The position numbers were made by a program, and so were the translations under genes. A stretch of 64,000 nucleotides of DNA, taken from Pirellulales bacterium. GTDB lineage: Bacteria; Planctomycetota; Planctomycetia; Pirellulales; Lacipirellulaceae. Of this stretch, positions 21,158 through 28,731 are shown piece by piece; positions within the stretch are counted from its first letter, which is position 1, and every line of letters begins with the position of its first letter. The notes under the pieces are model-generated. The model worked only from the letters and a program-made list of their open reading frames with translations. It had not been told where the DNA came from and searched no databases. Location of the stretch: assembly GCA_028279215.1 (NCBI GenBank), contig JANQOF010000049.1, positions 1 to 64,000 on the forward strand, given 5' to 3'.

Positions 21158-22039
21158 CTACGCGGCGTGGCGAACGGGACTAGCCTGCTCGCTCGGCGAT
21201 ATCGATTCCACTTGCCGCGATTGCCAATAGGCGAGCCGCTTTTCGGTTTGGCGTCGGCGACCAAGTTGCAGCGCGAAATCTAGAAGCCCAGGGACAAAAC
21301 GCTTCGCCGCGTAGGTGACTCGCGCTACGGGTTCCATCACCACCATTCCACGGTTGCGGCGAATGGCCTTCACGGCGGCTCGTGCCACCCGCTGGGGCGT
21401 GGTGGTCGCCCACCGCGGTGGATCCTTCCGCCGCTCGTGGCCATTGGAAATTGCCGCGTTGAATAGATTCGTTCGCACCAAGCCCGGGCAAAGCGCGGTG
21501 ACTCCGACACCCTGCGGCCCGTACTCGCTACGGAGCGATTCGGTAAAGCCGACGAGGCCGAATTTAGCCGTGTTGTAGGCGCAAACCTTGGGCAAACCAA
21601 CAAGTCCTAACACACTGCACACGTTCAGTAGGTGAACGTCGCGGTGATTGAGCAACGTGGGCAGCAATTCGTGCGTCAGGCGCACTGGCGCGTAGAGATT
21701 GACATCGAGCATCCGTTCCCAGTGCTCCGCGTCCATCCGATCGGTTGGACCTCGGTAGGTGATGCCGGCATTGTTGATCAGTATGTCAATGCCGCCCGGA
21801 AGCCGCTCAGCGAATCGAGCCAGCGCGACAACCTCGTCCGGGCGCAACGCGTCGTACTCAAACGTCTCCACCTCGACGTCGCACGCGCGGAGTAGATCAA
21901 CGGTTTGGGCTAAGCCCACCGGATCGCGATCGGCGAGCGCCAGGTGCGTGCCGCAACCGGCCAATTCGAGCGCTATCGCTCGACCAATTCCTGAGGCCGA
22001 GCCGGTGACTAACGCTCGTTTGCCTTGGAGATTCTTCAT
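21158..22039 (-). CDS. Short-chain dehydrogenase/reductase (SDR)
   Basis: A 293-aa classical SDR. The cofactor loop is TGSASGIGRAIALELA, the NNAG motif is present (ILINNAGITYRG), and the catalytic Ser and YxxxK are in LLNVCSVLGLVGLPKVCAYN followed by TAKFG. The acidic residue after beta-2 (LALADRDPVGL) suggests NAD(H). The C-terminus is extended beyond the core (from about residue 235). It lies 64 bp downstream of the PhyH-family gene in the same direction, so a joint pathway is plausible, but a terminator-like hairpin lies between them. Confidence 0.88.
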   Translation of the reverse strand: MKNLQGKRALVTGSASGIGRAIALELAGCGTHLALADRDPVGLAQTVDLLRACDVEVETFEYDALRPDEVVALARFAERLPGGIDILINNAGITYRGPTDRMDAEHWERMLDVNLYAPVRLTHELLPTLLNHRDVHLLNVCSVLGLVGLPKVCAYNTAKFGLVGFTESLRSEYGPQGVGVTALCPGLVRTNLFNAAISNGHERRKDPPRWATTTPQRVARAAVKAIRRNRGMVVMEPVARVTYAAKRFVPGLLDFALQLGRRRQTEKRLAYWQSRQVESISPSEQASPVRHAA

Positions 22040-22061
22040 TTGTGCGCGGCAAGTAGAAAGC

Positions 22062-22086
22062 AGCCCCGACCTAGTTGGTCGGGGCT
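22062..22086 (-). terminator. Perfect hairpin between the PhyH and SDR genes
   Basis: A 10-bp perfect stem AGCCCCGACC / GGTCGGGGCT with a 5-nt loop. On the minus strand a short T-containing stretch (GCTTTCTACTT) follows, a weak U-tract. It could end or reduce transcription into the SDR gene, or stabilise the PhyH mRNA. Confidence 0.5.
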
Positions 22087-22103
22087 ACGGAACCAGACCA
22101 GTC

Positions 22104-23213
22104 TTAAGCCGCAGGGCGTAGCACTTCGGTGGCCACGCCGTCGCGTTCCAACTCGTGGGCCGGAATTGTGCGGCTCAGCTTGTAGTTGTCTTCGCCTCGT
22201 AGTACGGCCACGCCCCACTTGTCCAAGTGATACTTGCCGCCGTTGTAGACGCTGCGGTAGTACTTCTTGTCGGTGTATACGGGCACGCTCGTCGGAATGA
22301 CCCGCATGTTGAACGCCAACCGATGGCGGTCGGTCGTGTTGGGGCCGGATCCATGGATGCACCTCTCGGCAAAGATCATGAATTGCCCGCTCTTTACCGG
22401 CACTTCTACCGCCGAAGCTTCTTCCTCTTCGCTGAATTCGAGCGTGAAGTCGGCTTCATAGAAGCCCTCCTCGCCGCCGAAACGAATCGGGCGAATGGCG
22501 TTGTGCGTTCCTGGCAGGAAGCGGAGGCAGCCATTGTCGTGGTGAGTGTCGTCAACTGCGACCCAGACCGTGAGTTGGAACATCTCACTCAGGTTGGGTG
22601 GGAAGATGGCCGGATCTTGGTAGTCCTCGACCATGAACGTGCTCGCTTGGTGCCACTGAATCGAGGGCGAGCCGGGCCCCTTGTAGAAGATCTGAGACCG
22701 CCACGTAAGCAAGTCCGGTCCCAGTATTTGCGCTATGCGTTCGGTAATTGCGGGCGACTTCAGATAGTTCCAAAGCCGCGGCATTTCAAAATGCCTATCG
22801 CGCGGAGTCACGAAATCGTAAGTCTCGCTCGTGGTGTTCTCCACCGCTAGCAACTCGTCGCGGAAGCTCCGCATTTGCTCACGCGAGAAAGCGTCGAACG
22901 GTCCAATGAATCCGTTAGTATAAAACGACTTGAGCTGGTCGTGGCTTAGCCGATACTCGGGCGCAACCTCGGCCTTTGCTTCAATTCGCTTGGGCATTTG
23001 GAAGTAGCATGGCTGGTCGATGTATGCGCGCAACACGCGCGACTTGAGCACCATCTGGAACATCTCGTAGTCCCAGTTGGTCACGATGCTCTTGAGATCG
23101 CGGGGCAGGATGTTGCGAGGCAGGCCAAGCGCCTTCCAGGCGGCAAGTCCAGCCAGGCCACCCACAATCGGCAAACGCTGCCACAGCGGACGAAGTTTGG
23201 GCTTCATGTTCAT
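22104..23213 (-). CDS. PhyH-family Fe(II)/2-oxoglutarate enzyme with HxA site (halogenase-like)
   Basis: A 369-aa member of the phytanoyl-CoA dioxygenase fold. The iron-binding motif reads IQWHQASTF: His188 is present, but the position normally Asp is Ala190 (codon GCG). The distal His287 (RCIHGSGPN) and the 2-oxoglutarate-binding Arg (RLAFNMR, Arg298 or Arg304) are intact, as is DNGCLRFLPGTHN. In this superfamily the HxA variant is known from SyrB2-type halogenases, in which chloride or bromide takes the Asp position. The stretch ASAVEVPVKSGQFMIFAERC also resembles those enzymes as I recall them. An inactive or non-halogenating oxygenase is the alternative. Residues 1-75 are an unassigned N-terminal extension. 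Confidence 0.8.
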   Translation of the reverse strand: MNMKPKLRPLWQRLPIVGGLAGLAAWKALGLPRNILPRDLKSIVTNWDYEMFQMVLKSRVLRAYIDQPCYFQMPKRIEAKAEVAPEYRLSHDQLKSFYTNGFIGPFDAFSREQMRSFRDELLAVENTTSETYDFVTPRDRHFEMPRLWNYLKSPAITERIAQILGPDLLTWRSQIFYKGPGSPSIQWHQASTFMVEDYQDPAIFPPNLSEMFQLTVWVAVDDTHHDNGCLRFLPGTHNAIRPIRFGGEEGFYEADFTLEFSEEEEASAVEVPVKSGQFMIFAERCIHGSGPNTTDRHRLAFNMRVIPTSVPVYTDKKYYRSVYNGGKYHLDKWGVAVLRGEDNYKLSRTIPAHELERDGVATEVLRPAA

Positions 23214-23411
23214 CGCGAGAGACTCCGGAAAATTCGGTGGGCAAAGTGCGATGCCAGCAGGTGTTTGTAGCGGCGCTTGGCAGTCGCGTTGGAAGCACTA
23301 GGGTTCGTACCCAATTTATCGGTTTTGAGGAAGAGCGGAATCAGCTTTGCTGGCGAGGAAGCGAGCGATAGCACTGCCTGCATGCTCTCGTCAATTGCGA
23401 TCTGCCAACGA

Positions 23412-23441
23412 GTAGAGCCCGCGGCGAACCACGGGCTCTAC
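23412..23441 (-). terminator. Terminator-like hairpin after the YwqK-like gene
   Basis: Perfect 10-bp arms GTAGAGCCCG and CGGGCTCTAC around a 10-nt loop, 30 bp after the end of the YwqK-like gene on the minus strand. A poly-T tail is missing, so the role as a terminator is tentative. Confidence 0.5.
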
Positions 23442-23472
23442 GAAGGATTTGCTTGTCGCCGAGTGGACTGCT

Positions 23473-24663
23473 TTACTTGGTGAGCAACAGCTCGGGGAGA
23501 TCGGCCTGACTCGTACGGCTGTCGTCCGCAGGTGTCGCGTCGGCGGTCGCATCGTAGACTTGGCGGTTGGCGAGCTTACCCAACTCGTCCCACCAGCGCC
23601 ATTCGCCGATGTTCTTACCGTGCTCATAACGCCCGACAATCGCCTTTTGGCCGTTCTCGTGCCACCAGACCCATAGGCCGGTGTAGTTGTCGTCGGCAAA
23701 GTTGCCTTCCGACGAAATTTGGCCGTTCGGGTGCCAGAATCGGAAGTGGCCAACCCGCTTGTGGTGTTCGTACTGGCCTTCGGACTGGAGTTGGCCGTTG
23801 GAGTACCAGGATTTGGCAGTTCCGTGACGAAGTGGCTCACCCTGTTGTTCGTACGTGGCGAACTTGCACGCCCAGAATTCGTCTGGCGAGTTCTGCACGG
23901 TCTTCGGAGCCAGGAACAGCTCCTCGGTCTTCTTTTGACGCTTTGCCCGACTGTAGTAATCGACATTTGAGGTGACGCGGCGACCGTTCAAGTAGGTGGC
24001 GGCGCGATCGAGTTTGCCCGTGGAGCTATTGGTTTGTAGCACATCGCCTACGGGAACTCCGTGGTCAAACTGTTCCTGACGCATCACTTCGCCGTTAGGC
24101 ATCCAGAAGATCGTCAAGCCGTTGCGGACGCCATTCTCCAGTCCGATTTGACAGCACTTTTTCTGCTCCATGTCGACAATCAGCCAGTCGCCGTCCATCT
24201 TGTCGTTGGTGAAATTTACGTTCGAGGTGAACGGGGCCTTAAATCGGTTGAATGGGGCCTTCTGAATGATGTCCGCGTCCTTCCGGCCCAGAATTCGGGT
24301 CCAGCTACCAACCCGCTTGCCCATGTTGAACTGCCCGTCGGCGATCAAAAGACCGGTGGGATCCCACATCTTCCAGGTTCCATGATTGACGTAGTTGCCG
24401 TCTGAATCGAGCGTGACCTCGCGTTCGACTCGCACTTCGCCGTTTGGGTATCGCTCACGAAACACTTCAGTGCTCCCCCTCTGAGACGAGTTAGAGACTT
24501 CGTCGGTTGAGACAGGCTCGGCAATCGCTGGTGCAATTTCCGAGATGCCCTTTAGAACCGTGAGGTAGTTCTGGGCGGTGGCGCTTCCAGTATCGAAGCT
24601 GGAAACAACCGCAAGTGCAACCATCAGCTTCGTGCTTTTGGTAACCAATTGAGGGGCGTTCAT
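23473..24663 (-). CDS. Exported MORN/YwqK-repeat protein
   Basis: A 396-aa protein with a signal peptide (TKLMVALAVVSSFDTGSATA). The mature part contains many MORN-like units as in the YwqK family: NGEVRVEREVTLDSDGNYVN, HGTWKMWDPTGLLIADGQFN, SWYSNGQLQSEGQYEHHKRV, HFRFWHPNGQISSEGNF and LWVWWHENGQKAIVGRYEHG. Repeat period is about 23-25 residues, concentrated in residues 65-130 and 275-375. YwqK proteins are listed as antitoxin-like immunity proteins in some bacteria, but export and the lack of a toxin neighbour argue against that role here. The function is unknown. Confidence 0.75.
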   Translation of the reverse strand: MNAPQLVTKSTKLMVALAVVSSFDTGSATAQNYLTVLKGISEIAPAIAEPVSTDEVSNSSQRGSTEVFRERYPNGEVRVEREVTLDSDGNYVNHGTWKMWDPTGLLIADGQFNMGKRVGSWTRILGRKDADIIQKAPFNRFKAPFTSNVNFTNDKMDGDWLIVDMEQKKCCQIGLENGVRNGLTIFWMPNGEVMRQEQFDHGVPVGDVLQTNSSTGKLDRAATYLNGRRVTSNVDYYSRAKRQKKTEELFLAPKTVQNSPDEFWACKFATYEQQGEPLRHGTAKSWYSNGQLQSEGQYEHHKRVGHFRFWHPNGQISSEGNFADDNYTGLWVWWHENGQKAIVGRYEHGKNIGEWRWWDELGKLANRQVYDATADATPADDSRTSQADLPELLLTK

Positions 24664-24971
24664 CCTTGAGATCCTCGCGTGTGTCAGAATGTGGTGCCGC
24701 GTTAGCAGAGCGGAAGGTACCGCGTTTTTGTGTGTAGCCCTCCACCAGGTAGCGAGGGCGCAAACCGGGTAGGCGTTGCTGCTTACGCAGCAGACTCCCT
24801 TCTGAGCCTTACCCTAGGACAATCCGATCGGTTCGTTCCGTAAGGAAACTGCGGACATTTCGGATTTCCCGGTGCTTTCGATGCGTCCCTGATTGGCGAC
24901 CTGGCAGTTAGAGTTTTGCCAAGCGGCAGAGTTTACCAACAGGCATTCGCCGATGTGCGTGCGACAGCGGC
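24664..24971. other. Intergenic region between the YwqK-like and LarA-like genes
   Basis: The 308-bp stretch holds no coding frame with family resemblance. A small perfect hairpin TGCTGC-TTAC-GCAGCA (24777-24792) is the only structure. It should contain the promoter of the YwqK-like gene (toward 24663) and the 3' end of the LarA-like operon. Confidence 0.4.
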
Positions 24972-26246
24972 CTATTGGGGAAGTCGGTCTTGGCTGGCCC
25001 ACAGGCCTAGCGCCGGCTTCGGAACGAAGTAGATATCTTCGCCATTCACGCTGTTCTTGCCCGGCTGCAACCTATCAGGCGAATACTCATTGAGCATATC
25101 GTCGAGCTTACCATAGCGGTAGCCGACCGTTTCGATTTCTGCCCGGCTTAAATGGCCAGGGCAGTAGGTGACGGTGAAGCGGCCTTCTGGAGAGCCGTGA
25201 ATCAGGTGCGCAGCCGCCCCCAAGTTCTGGCGCAGGTCCTCGTTCTCTTTCACTGCTCGCATGATGTCCGGCGTCGTCCGGTAGCCATACTTGTAGATTA
25301 GTCGGTCGATCGCTCGGTCTTCACCAAAAGTCTCTACGCCCGGCGCTAGCACAACGAGTTCGCCGCCGTCGGCGATCGCCATTCGTGTGCGGTAGATTGC
25401 CTTGTTGCCAAGCCAAGTGCTGTGAAACTTCTTCTCGTCTAAGTAGACCACGAACTTCTTGGGTGGCGTATCGAGTGCCGTGAAGTTCACTTGTACCGAG
25501 AGTTCGCTAGCTTGCATGAAGCACTCGACATCATCGCCGATAAACAGGCCACGAATCGCCAGGCCGCCGTCCGACTTGCCACCCACGACCGTTAGCACAT
25601 AGAGTAGAGGCCAATCGGTGCAGAATGTATCTTGAGCGTAGTTCAGTATCCGACGGAGTGGCGTGTCGGCCATCCCCATTATCCGTTCCATGCCGTACGC
25701 CGCGCCAATGAAGTGGCTCTCGTTAATGCCGTTCTTTCCTCCAGTGCCTACGAACAGGTTCTTGTTGTAGTTGGCCATGCCAATTACTTCGTGCGGCACA
25801 ACCTGTCCAATGGAAAGTATGAGATCATGCTCGCGGGCGGCGATCCGCTTGTTGACTTCCACTGGCCAGGGCTTGTCGTACGCACCCTCAGTTGCCTCCG
25901 TTACGAAATCGGCAGGCACGGTGCCAATCTGCTGTACGTCGGTCCGCCAGTGATGTTGCTGGATAAGGTGCTTGGGTATCGATGGAAACATGCCAGCGAG
26001 TTGTTCGTTGGTCATGGGGTCGTGCGTACCGAGCGCAGGGAGCACGCAATTGAGCCGATCGCCGAGCAACTCGTGTAGCAGACAAGTCAGCATGCCTGCT
26101 TGGCTGTCGAAACGTGTATAGTCCGGCGGCAGCGCAATTGCCCTGCGACGATCGCCAAACTCTGCCAGCACGCTCACGAGCGCCGCACGACAGTCGTCGT
26201 CGGTGAGTTCTGTGGTGGCGCCGCCTTGGGCGTAGTAGAGCGTCAT
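24972..26246 (-). CDS. LarA-like (DUF2088) nickel-pincer-type protein
   Basis: A 424-aa protein starting at MTLYYAQGGATTELT; its ATG overlaps the ThiO stop as ATGA. The LarA N-terminal signature is PPDYTR and GTHDPMTNEQL; the region VVPHEVIGMANYNKNLFVGTG followed by GKNGINESHF has the His, Lys and second His expected to bind the nickel-pincer nucleotide. So a racemase/epimerase of 2-hydroxy acids is the best guess. However, the cofactor biosynthesis genes larB, larC and larE are not in the window, and the substrate could differ from lactate. It is the last gene of a grx-thiO-larA-like operon. Confidence 0.85.
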   Translation of the reverse strand: MTLYYAQGGATTELTDDDCRAALVSVLAEFGDRRRAIALPPDYTRFDSQAGMLTCLLHELLGDRLNCVLPALGTHDPMTNEQLAGMFPSIPKHLIQQHHWRTDVQQIGTVPADFVTEATEGAYDKPWPVEVNKRIAAREHDLILSIGQVVPHEVIGMANYNKNLFVGTGGKNGINESHFIGAAYGMERIMGMADTPLRRILNYAQDTFCTDWPLLYVLTVVGGKSDGGLAIRGLFIGDDVECFMQASELSVQVNFTALDTPPKKFVVYLDEKKFHSTWLGNKAIYRTRMAIADGGELVVLAPGVETFGEDRAIDRLIYKYGYRTTPDIMRAVKENEDLRQNLGAAAHLIHGSPEGRFTVTYCPGHLSRAEIETVGYRYGKLDDMLNEYSPDRLQPGKNSVNGEDIYFVPKPALGLWASQDRLPQ

Positions 26247-27367
26247 CGATCGATACGGAAAGGTTCGAGATCCACGAACGGCCTTTGGTCCGCCATCAGA
26301 TCGGCCAGCGCAACCGCGGTGCCGGACGCGAACTGCAGGCCAGCGCGAAAGTGCCCCGTTGCCACGTACGCATTCTCTACGTCCGGAACCGCTCCAATAT
26401 AGGGTAGGCCATCGCCCGACGCCGGTCGCAATCCCGCCCACGCATCAGTCACCGGCTCACTCTCAAGACTGGGCAACATCCGCCTTGCAAATGCTTCGAG
26501 TTCCGCAAGTCGTTGGGGAGTGGGTTGTTTGTCGAAACCCACATCTTCGACCGTCGACCCTACGATCAATCGGCCGTTGGGTCGCAGGACCATGTAATGG
26601 TCGCCACAATGCACATGACCGTTGAGTAAACGCTCCGCGTGCGGCCGAAATTCGAGCATTTGCCCACGGATAGGTCTGACAATCATTCGAATGCCCAACA
26701 ACTCTCCCAATCCGCCGCTCCACGACCCGACGGCGAGAATCACCTGACCTGGCGAAGTCGAACCACCCGTAGTGTGTACTTCTCCGATGCGACGCCCAAC
26801 GAGATGCAGCTTGGTGACCTCGGCCGGCTCGACAATCATCACTTGTCTGCCGAGACATGCTGCAACAAGTGCGTCGACATGCTGCCGATTGTCGATTTGC
26901 ACCTCGCCTGGGATGTGGAAGGTCGGGCCAGCTTCGCCCACACACAAATGTGGCTCAAACCGTTCGATCTCCTCGGGTGAGACTTCATGGGTGGGAATTC
27001 CCAGTTGCGCCCACCGTCCGAATGTTCGACGAATACACTCAAGATCATCGGCATCAGCCGCCAGATGAAGCCCGCCAACCTGGCGCAGATGATTGTCGAT
27101 ATCCGTTTCAGCCAGCAACTCGGATGACCATCCGACATCCAGGCGACGACTGACGGCGGCTAGCGTTTCCAGGGCAGGGTGATCGTTGAACCATGAGCCT
27201 GGCGGCAGAATGCCTGCCCCGGCCCAAGAAGCTTCGCGGCCAGGTGCCTGGCGATCGACAACCACGGCCTTAACGCCACGTCGGCTGAGTTCGTAAGCAA
27301 TCGAAAGGCCGACGACCCCACCGCCAACGATCAACGTGTCGCAGGTTGTTGGTAGCGTTGAATGCAC
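26243..27367 (-). CDS. thiO: FAD-dependent glycine oxidase (ThiO-like)
   Basis: A 374-aa flavoprotein of the DAO family. The Rossmann motif is LIVGGGVVGLSIAYELSRRG, followed by VVDRQAPGREASWAGAGILP, as in ThiO. The C-terminal part has DAWAGLRPASGDGLPYIGAV and ATGHFRAGLQFASGTA, also typical. Glycine oxidase makes iminoacetate for thiamine thiazole synthesis, but no thiS, thiG or other thi gene is near. Its pairing with a LarA-like protein (4-base overlap) suggests that it may oxidise another amine. The start codon is GTG, 21 bp after the glutaredoxin gene. Confidence 0.85.
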   Translation of the reverse strand: MHSTLPTTCDTLIVGGGVVGLSIAYELSRRGVKAVVVDRQAPGREASWAGAGILPPGSWFNDHPALETLAAVSRRLDVGWSSELLAETDIDNHLRQVGGLHLAADADDLECIRRTFGRWAQLGIPTHEVSPEEIERFEPHLCVGEAGPTFHIPGEVQIDNRQHVDALVAACLGRQVMIVEPAEVTKLHLVGRRIGEVHTTGGSTSPGQVILAVGSWSGGLGELLGIRMIVRPIRGQMLEFRPHAERLLNGHVHCGDHYMVLRPNGRLIVGSTVEDVGFDKQPTPQRLAELEAFARRMLPSLESEPVTDAWAGLRPASGDGLPYIGAVPDVENAYVATGHFRAGLQFASGTAVALADLMADQRPFVDLEPFRIDR

Positions 27368-27388
27368 GAAATTGCCTCGGTTCGTGGG

Positions 27389-27613
27389 TCACTCACTCTG
27401 GATCAGTCTTGCGAGCAGCATCCGATCAATCCTGCCACGAAACCGCACCTTCCCGTCGATTGCGACCACGGGAATGCACGTGTTGTAGTCAGCAAGTAAA
27501 TCGGGTCGCCTATCGATATCCACGAGTTCCGGTTCCAGATTGCAGGACCTCAAAATGTCTAATGCCTCCTCACAAAGGTGACAACCGTCGCGGGTGTAAA
27601 GCTCGACATGCAC
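27389..27613 (-). CDS. Glutaredoxin-like (DUF836) protein
   Basis: A 74-aa thioredoxin-fold protein. A GTG start at 27613, preceded by GAGAGGGG, gives VHVELYTRDGCHLCEEALDI with the redox motif CHLC; the rest (LEPELVDIDRRPDLLADY, IPVVAIDGKVRFRG) has the cis-Pro loop and the last strand. It likely reduces disulfides or transfers electrons. It is the first gene of the three-gene operon with thiO and the LarA-like gene. Confidence 0.85.
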   Translation of the reverse strand: MHVELYTRDGCHLCEEALDILRSCNLEPELVDIDRRPDLLADYNTCIPVVAIDGKVRFRGRIDRMLLARLIQSE

Positions 27614-27922
27614 GTTGGAACCCCTCTCGAAGCGGCCACCCACGTGGGGGGTGTCTGGGCGGAAATGGCAGGAGGACCGTCAGGTTGTCCAACTCGTAAG
27701 GTGCGGCCAGTGGCAGACTTGGAGAATCCGTTTGCCGGCCTTTTGGCCGCCAGCCTACGATGGAAGTGAGGGGCCAACCAGCCCCCGCCCCACCTGGCAG
27801 CCGGATGCCGGTCGCCAGCTCGCCCTCCTCCGGCCGCGTGGCCGAGACCGCTCGAACGGAAACCTGCGGGACTGATCAAGCAAGCTGAAAGTGTGTCGCC
27901 AACTCACGTTTGGGAGATGACG
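27614..27922. other. Divergent intergenic region
   Basis: This 309-bp gap separates the minus-strand glutaredoxin operon from the plus-strand zincin-like gene, so it should hold both promoters. I see no convincing -10/-35 pair and no RNA gene. The GC-rich segment around 27770-27840 has runs of C and G but no long perfect hairpin. Confidence 0.4.
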
Positions 27923-28633
27923 ATGTCTCGCCGCCGATCGCAGAATGCAAAGACGCAAGTCCGTTTCGTCAAACGACATAACACAGCGTGTGTCGGCCGC
28001 GATGCGAAGCGCAATCAGCCCAAGTCACGGCGCACCAACGTCGGACATAGCACGCTGCGCGAGCCGTTCTCGCCGCCAGAGGATTGGCACGAACCACACG
28101 GCGAAGGGGGCGACTATCAAGTCGTTGTTCAACAACCGGGGAATGGTTATCGGCACGTAGTGACCCCCGCCGAGATTCGCGATAGGCTCGCCGAATTGCC
28201 GCGCGACTTTCTGGCCGACCTCGAGGTCGTGCAGCTCAGTAGGATGACGCGGAAAAAGCAGAGTTTTCCTTGCTATGGGATGCAGTGGGGCAGTTCGCTG
28301 TACTTGTACCCGCTAGAAGACTCGCTGGTCGAGAATTTTCCCAAGGCACCGCAGCCGACCTTCTTCAACGAGGCCAAAATGTATGGCGGCGTCTGGAAGC
28401 AGTGCGGTACGTCTTGGACGCTCACCTGGAGCGAAGCAACTATTCGAGACTTCTACCTCAATAACATTCTGATCCACGAACTGGGGCACTTGCTCGACGA
28501 CCGCAACTCAACGTACGTCGATCGCGAGCGTTACGCAGAGTGGTTTGCCGTAAGGTATGGTTATCGCGCCAGTGGAGGAATTGACGCCCGGCGCCCCAAT
28601 CGCCGCATGCGACGGCGGCATCACACGCGATAA
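27923..28633 (+). CDS. Zincin-like protein with HELGH motif
   Basis: A 236-aa protein that I cannot place in a named family. The start at 27923 is chosen because GGGAG lies six bases upstream. The N-terminus is basic (RRRSQNAKTQVRFVKRH) and the middle unclassified. Near residue 185 is HELGHLLDDRNSTYVDRERY AEWFA: an HExxH zinc motif with a possible third ligand Glu in the downstream helix, like small gluzincins. No signal peptide is seen, so it may act in the cytoplasm. The C-terminus is strongly basic (RRPNRRMRRRHHTR). Confidence 0.65.
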   Translation: MSRRRSQNAKTQVRFVKRHNTACVGRDAKRNQPKSRRTNVGHSTLREPFSPPEDWHEPHGEGGDYQVVVQQPGNGYRHVVTPAEIRDRLAELPRDFLADLEVVQLSRMTRKKQSFPCYGMQWGSSLYLYPLEDSLVENFPKAPQPTFFNEAKMYGGVWKQCGTSWTLTWSEATIRDFYLNNILIHELGHLLDDRNSTYVDRERYAEWFAVRYGYRASGGIDARRPNRRMRRRHHTR

Positions 28634-28640
28634 AATCGAT

Positions 28641-28670
28641 TTGCGGAAGAGTCGACCGGCGGCCTACAAT
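28641..28670 (+). promoter_or_regulatory. Promoter of the planctomycete cytochrome c gene
   Basis: TTGCGG (28641-28646), an 18-bp spacer and TACAAT (28665-28670, 5/6 match). The start codon at 28732 follows after about 55 nt. Confidence 0.5.
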
Positions 28671-28731
28671 GGGACTTGCTGTACGCTCATCGTGGCCGAC
28701 AGGCGCCTTCATCTACCAGGGACGAACAATC

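Noticed and set aside
23473..24663. YwqK-like protein as an antitoxin of a toxin-antitoxin pair
   Set aside because: It has a signal peptide and no toxin-like gene beside it, so the family name alone does not support this.
24814..25002. 62-aa minus-strand frame after the LarA-like gene start region
   Set aside because: No ribosome site or family resemblance, and it overlaps the end of the LarA-like gene.
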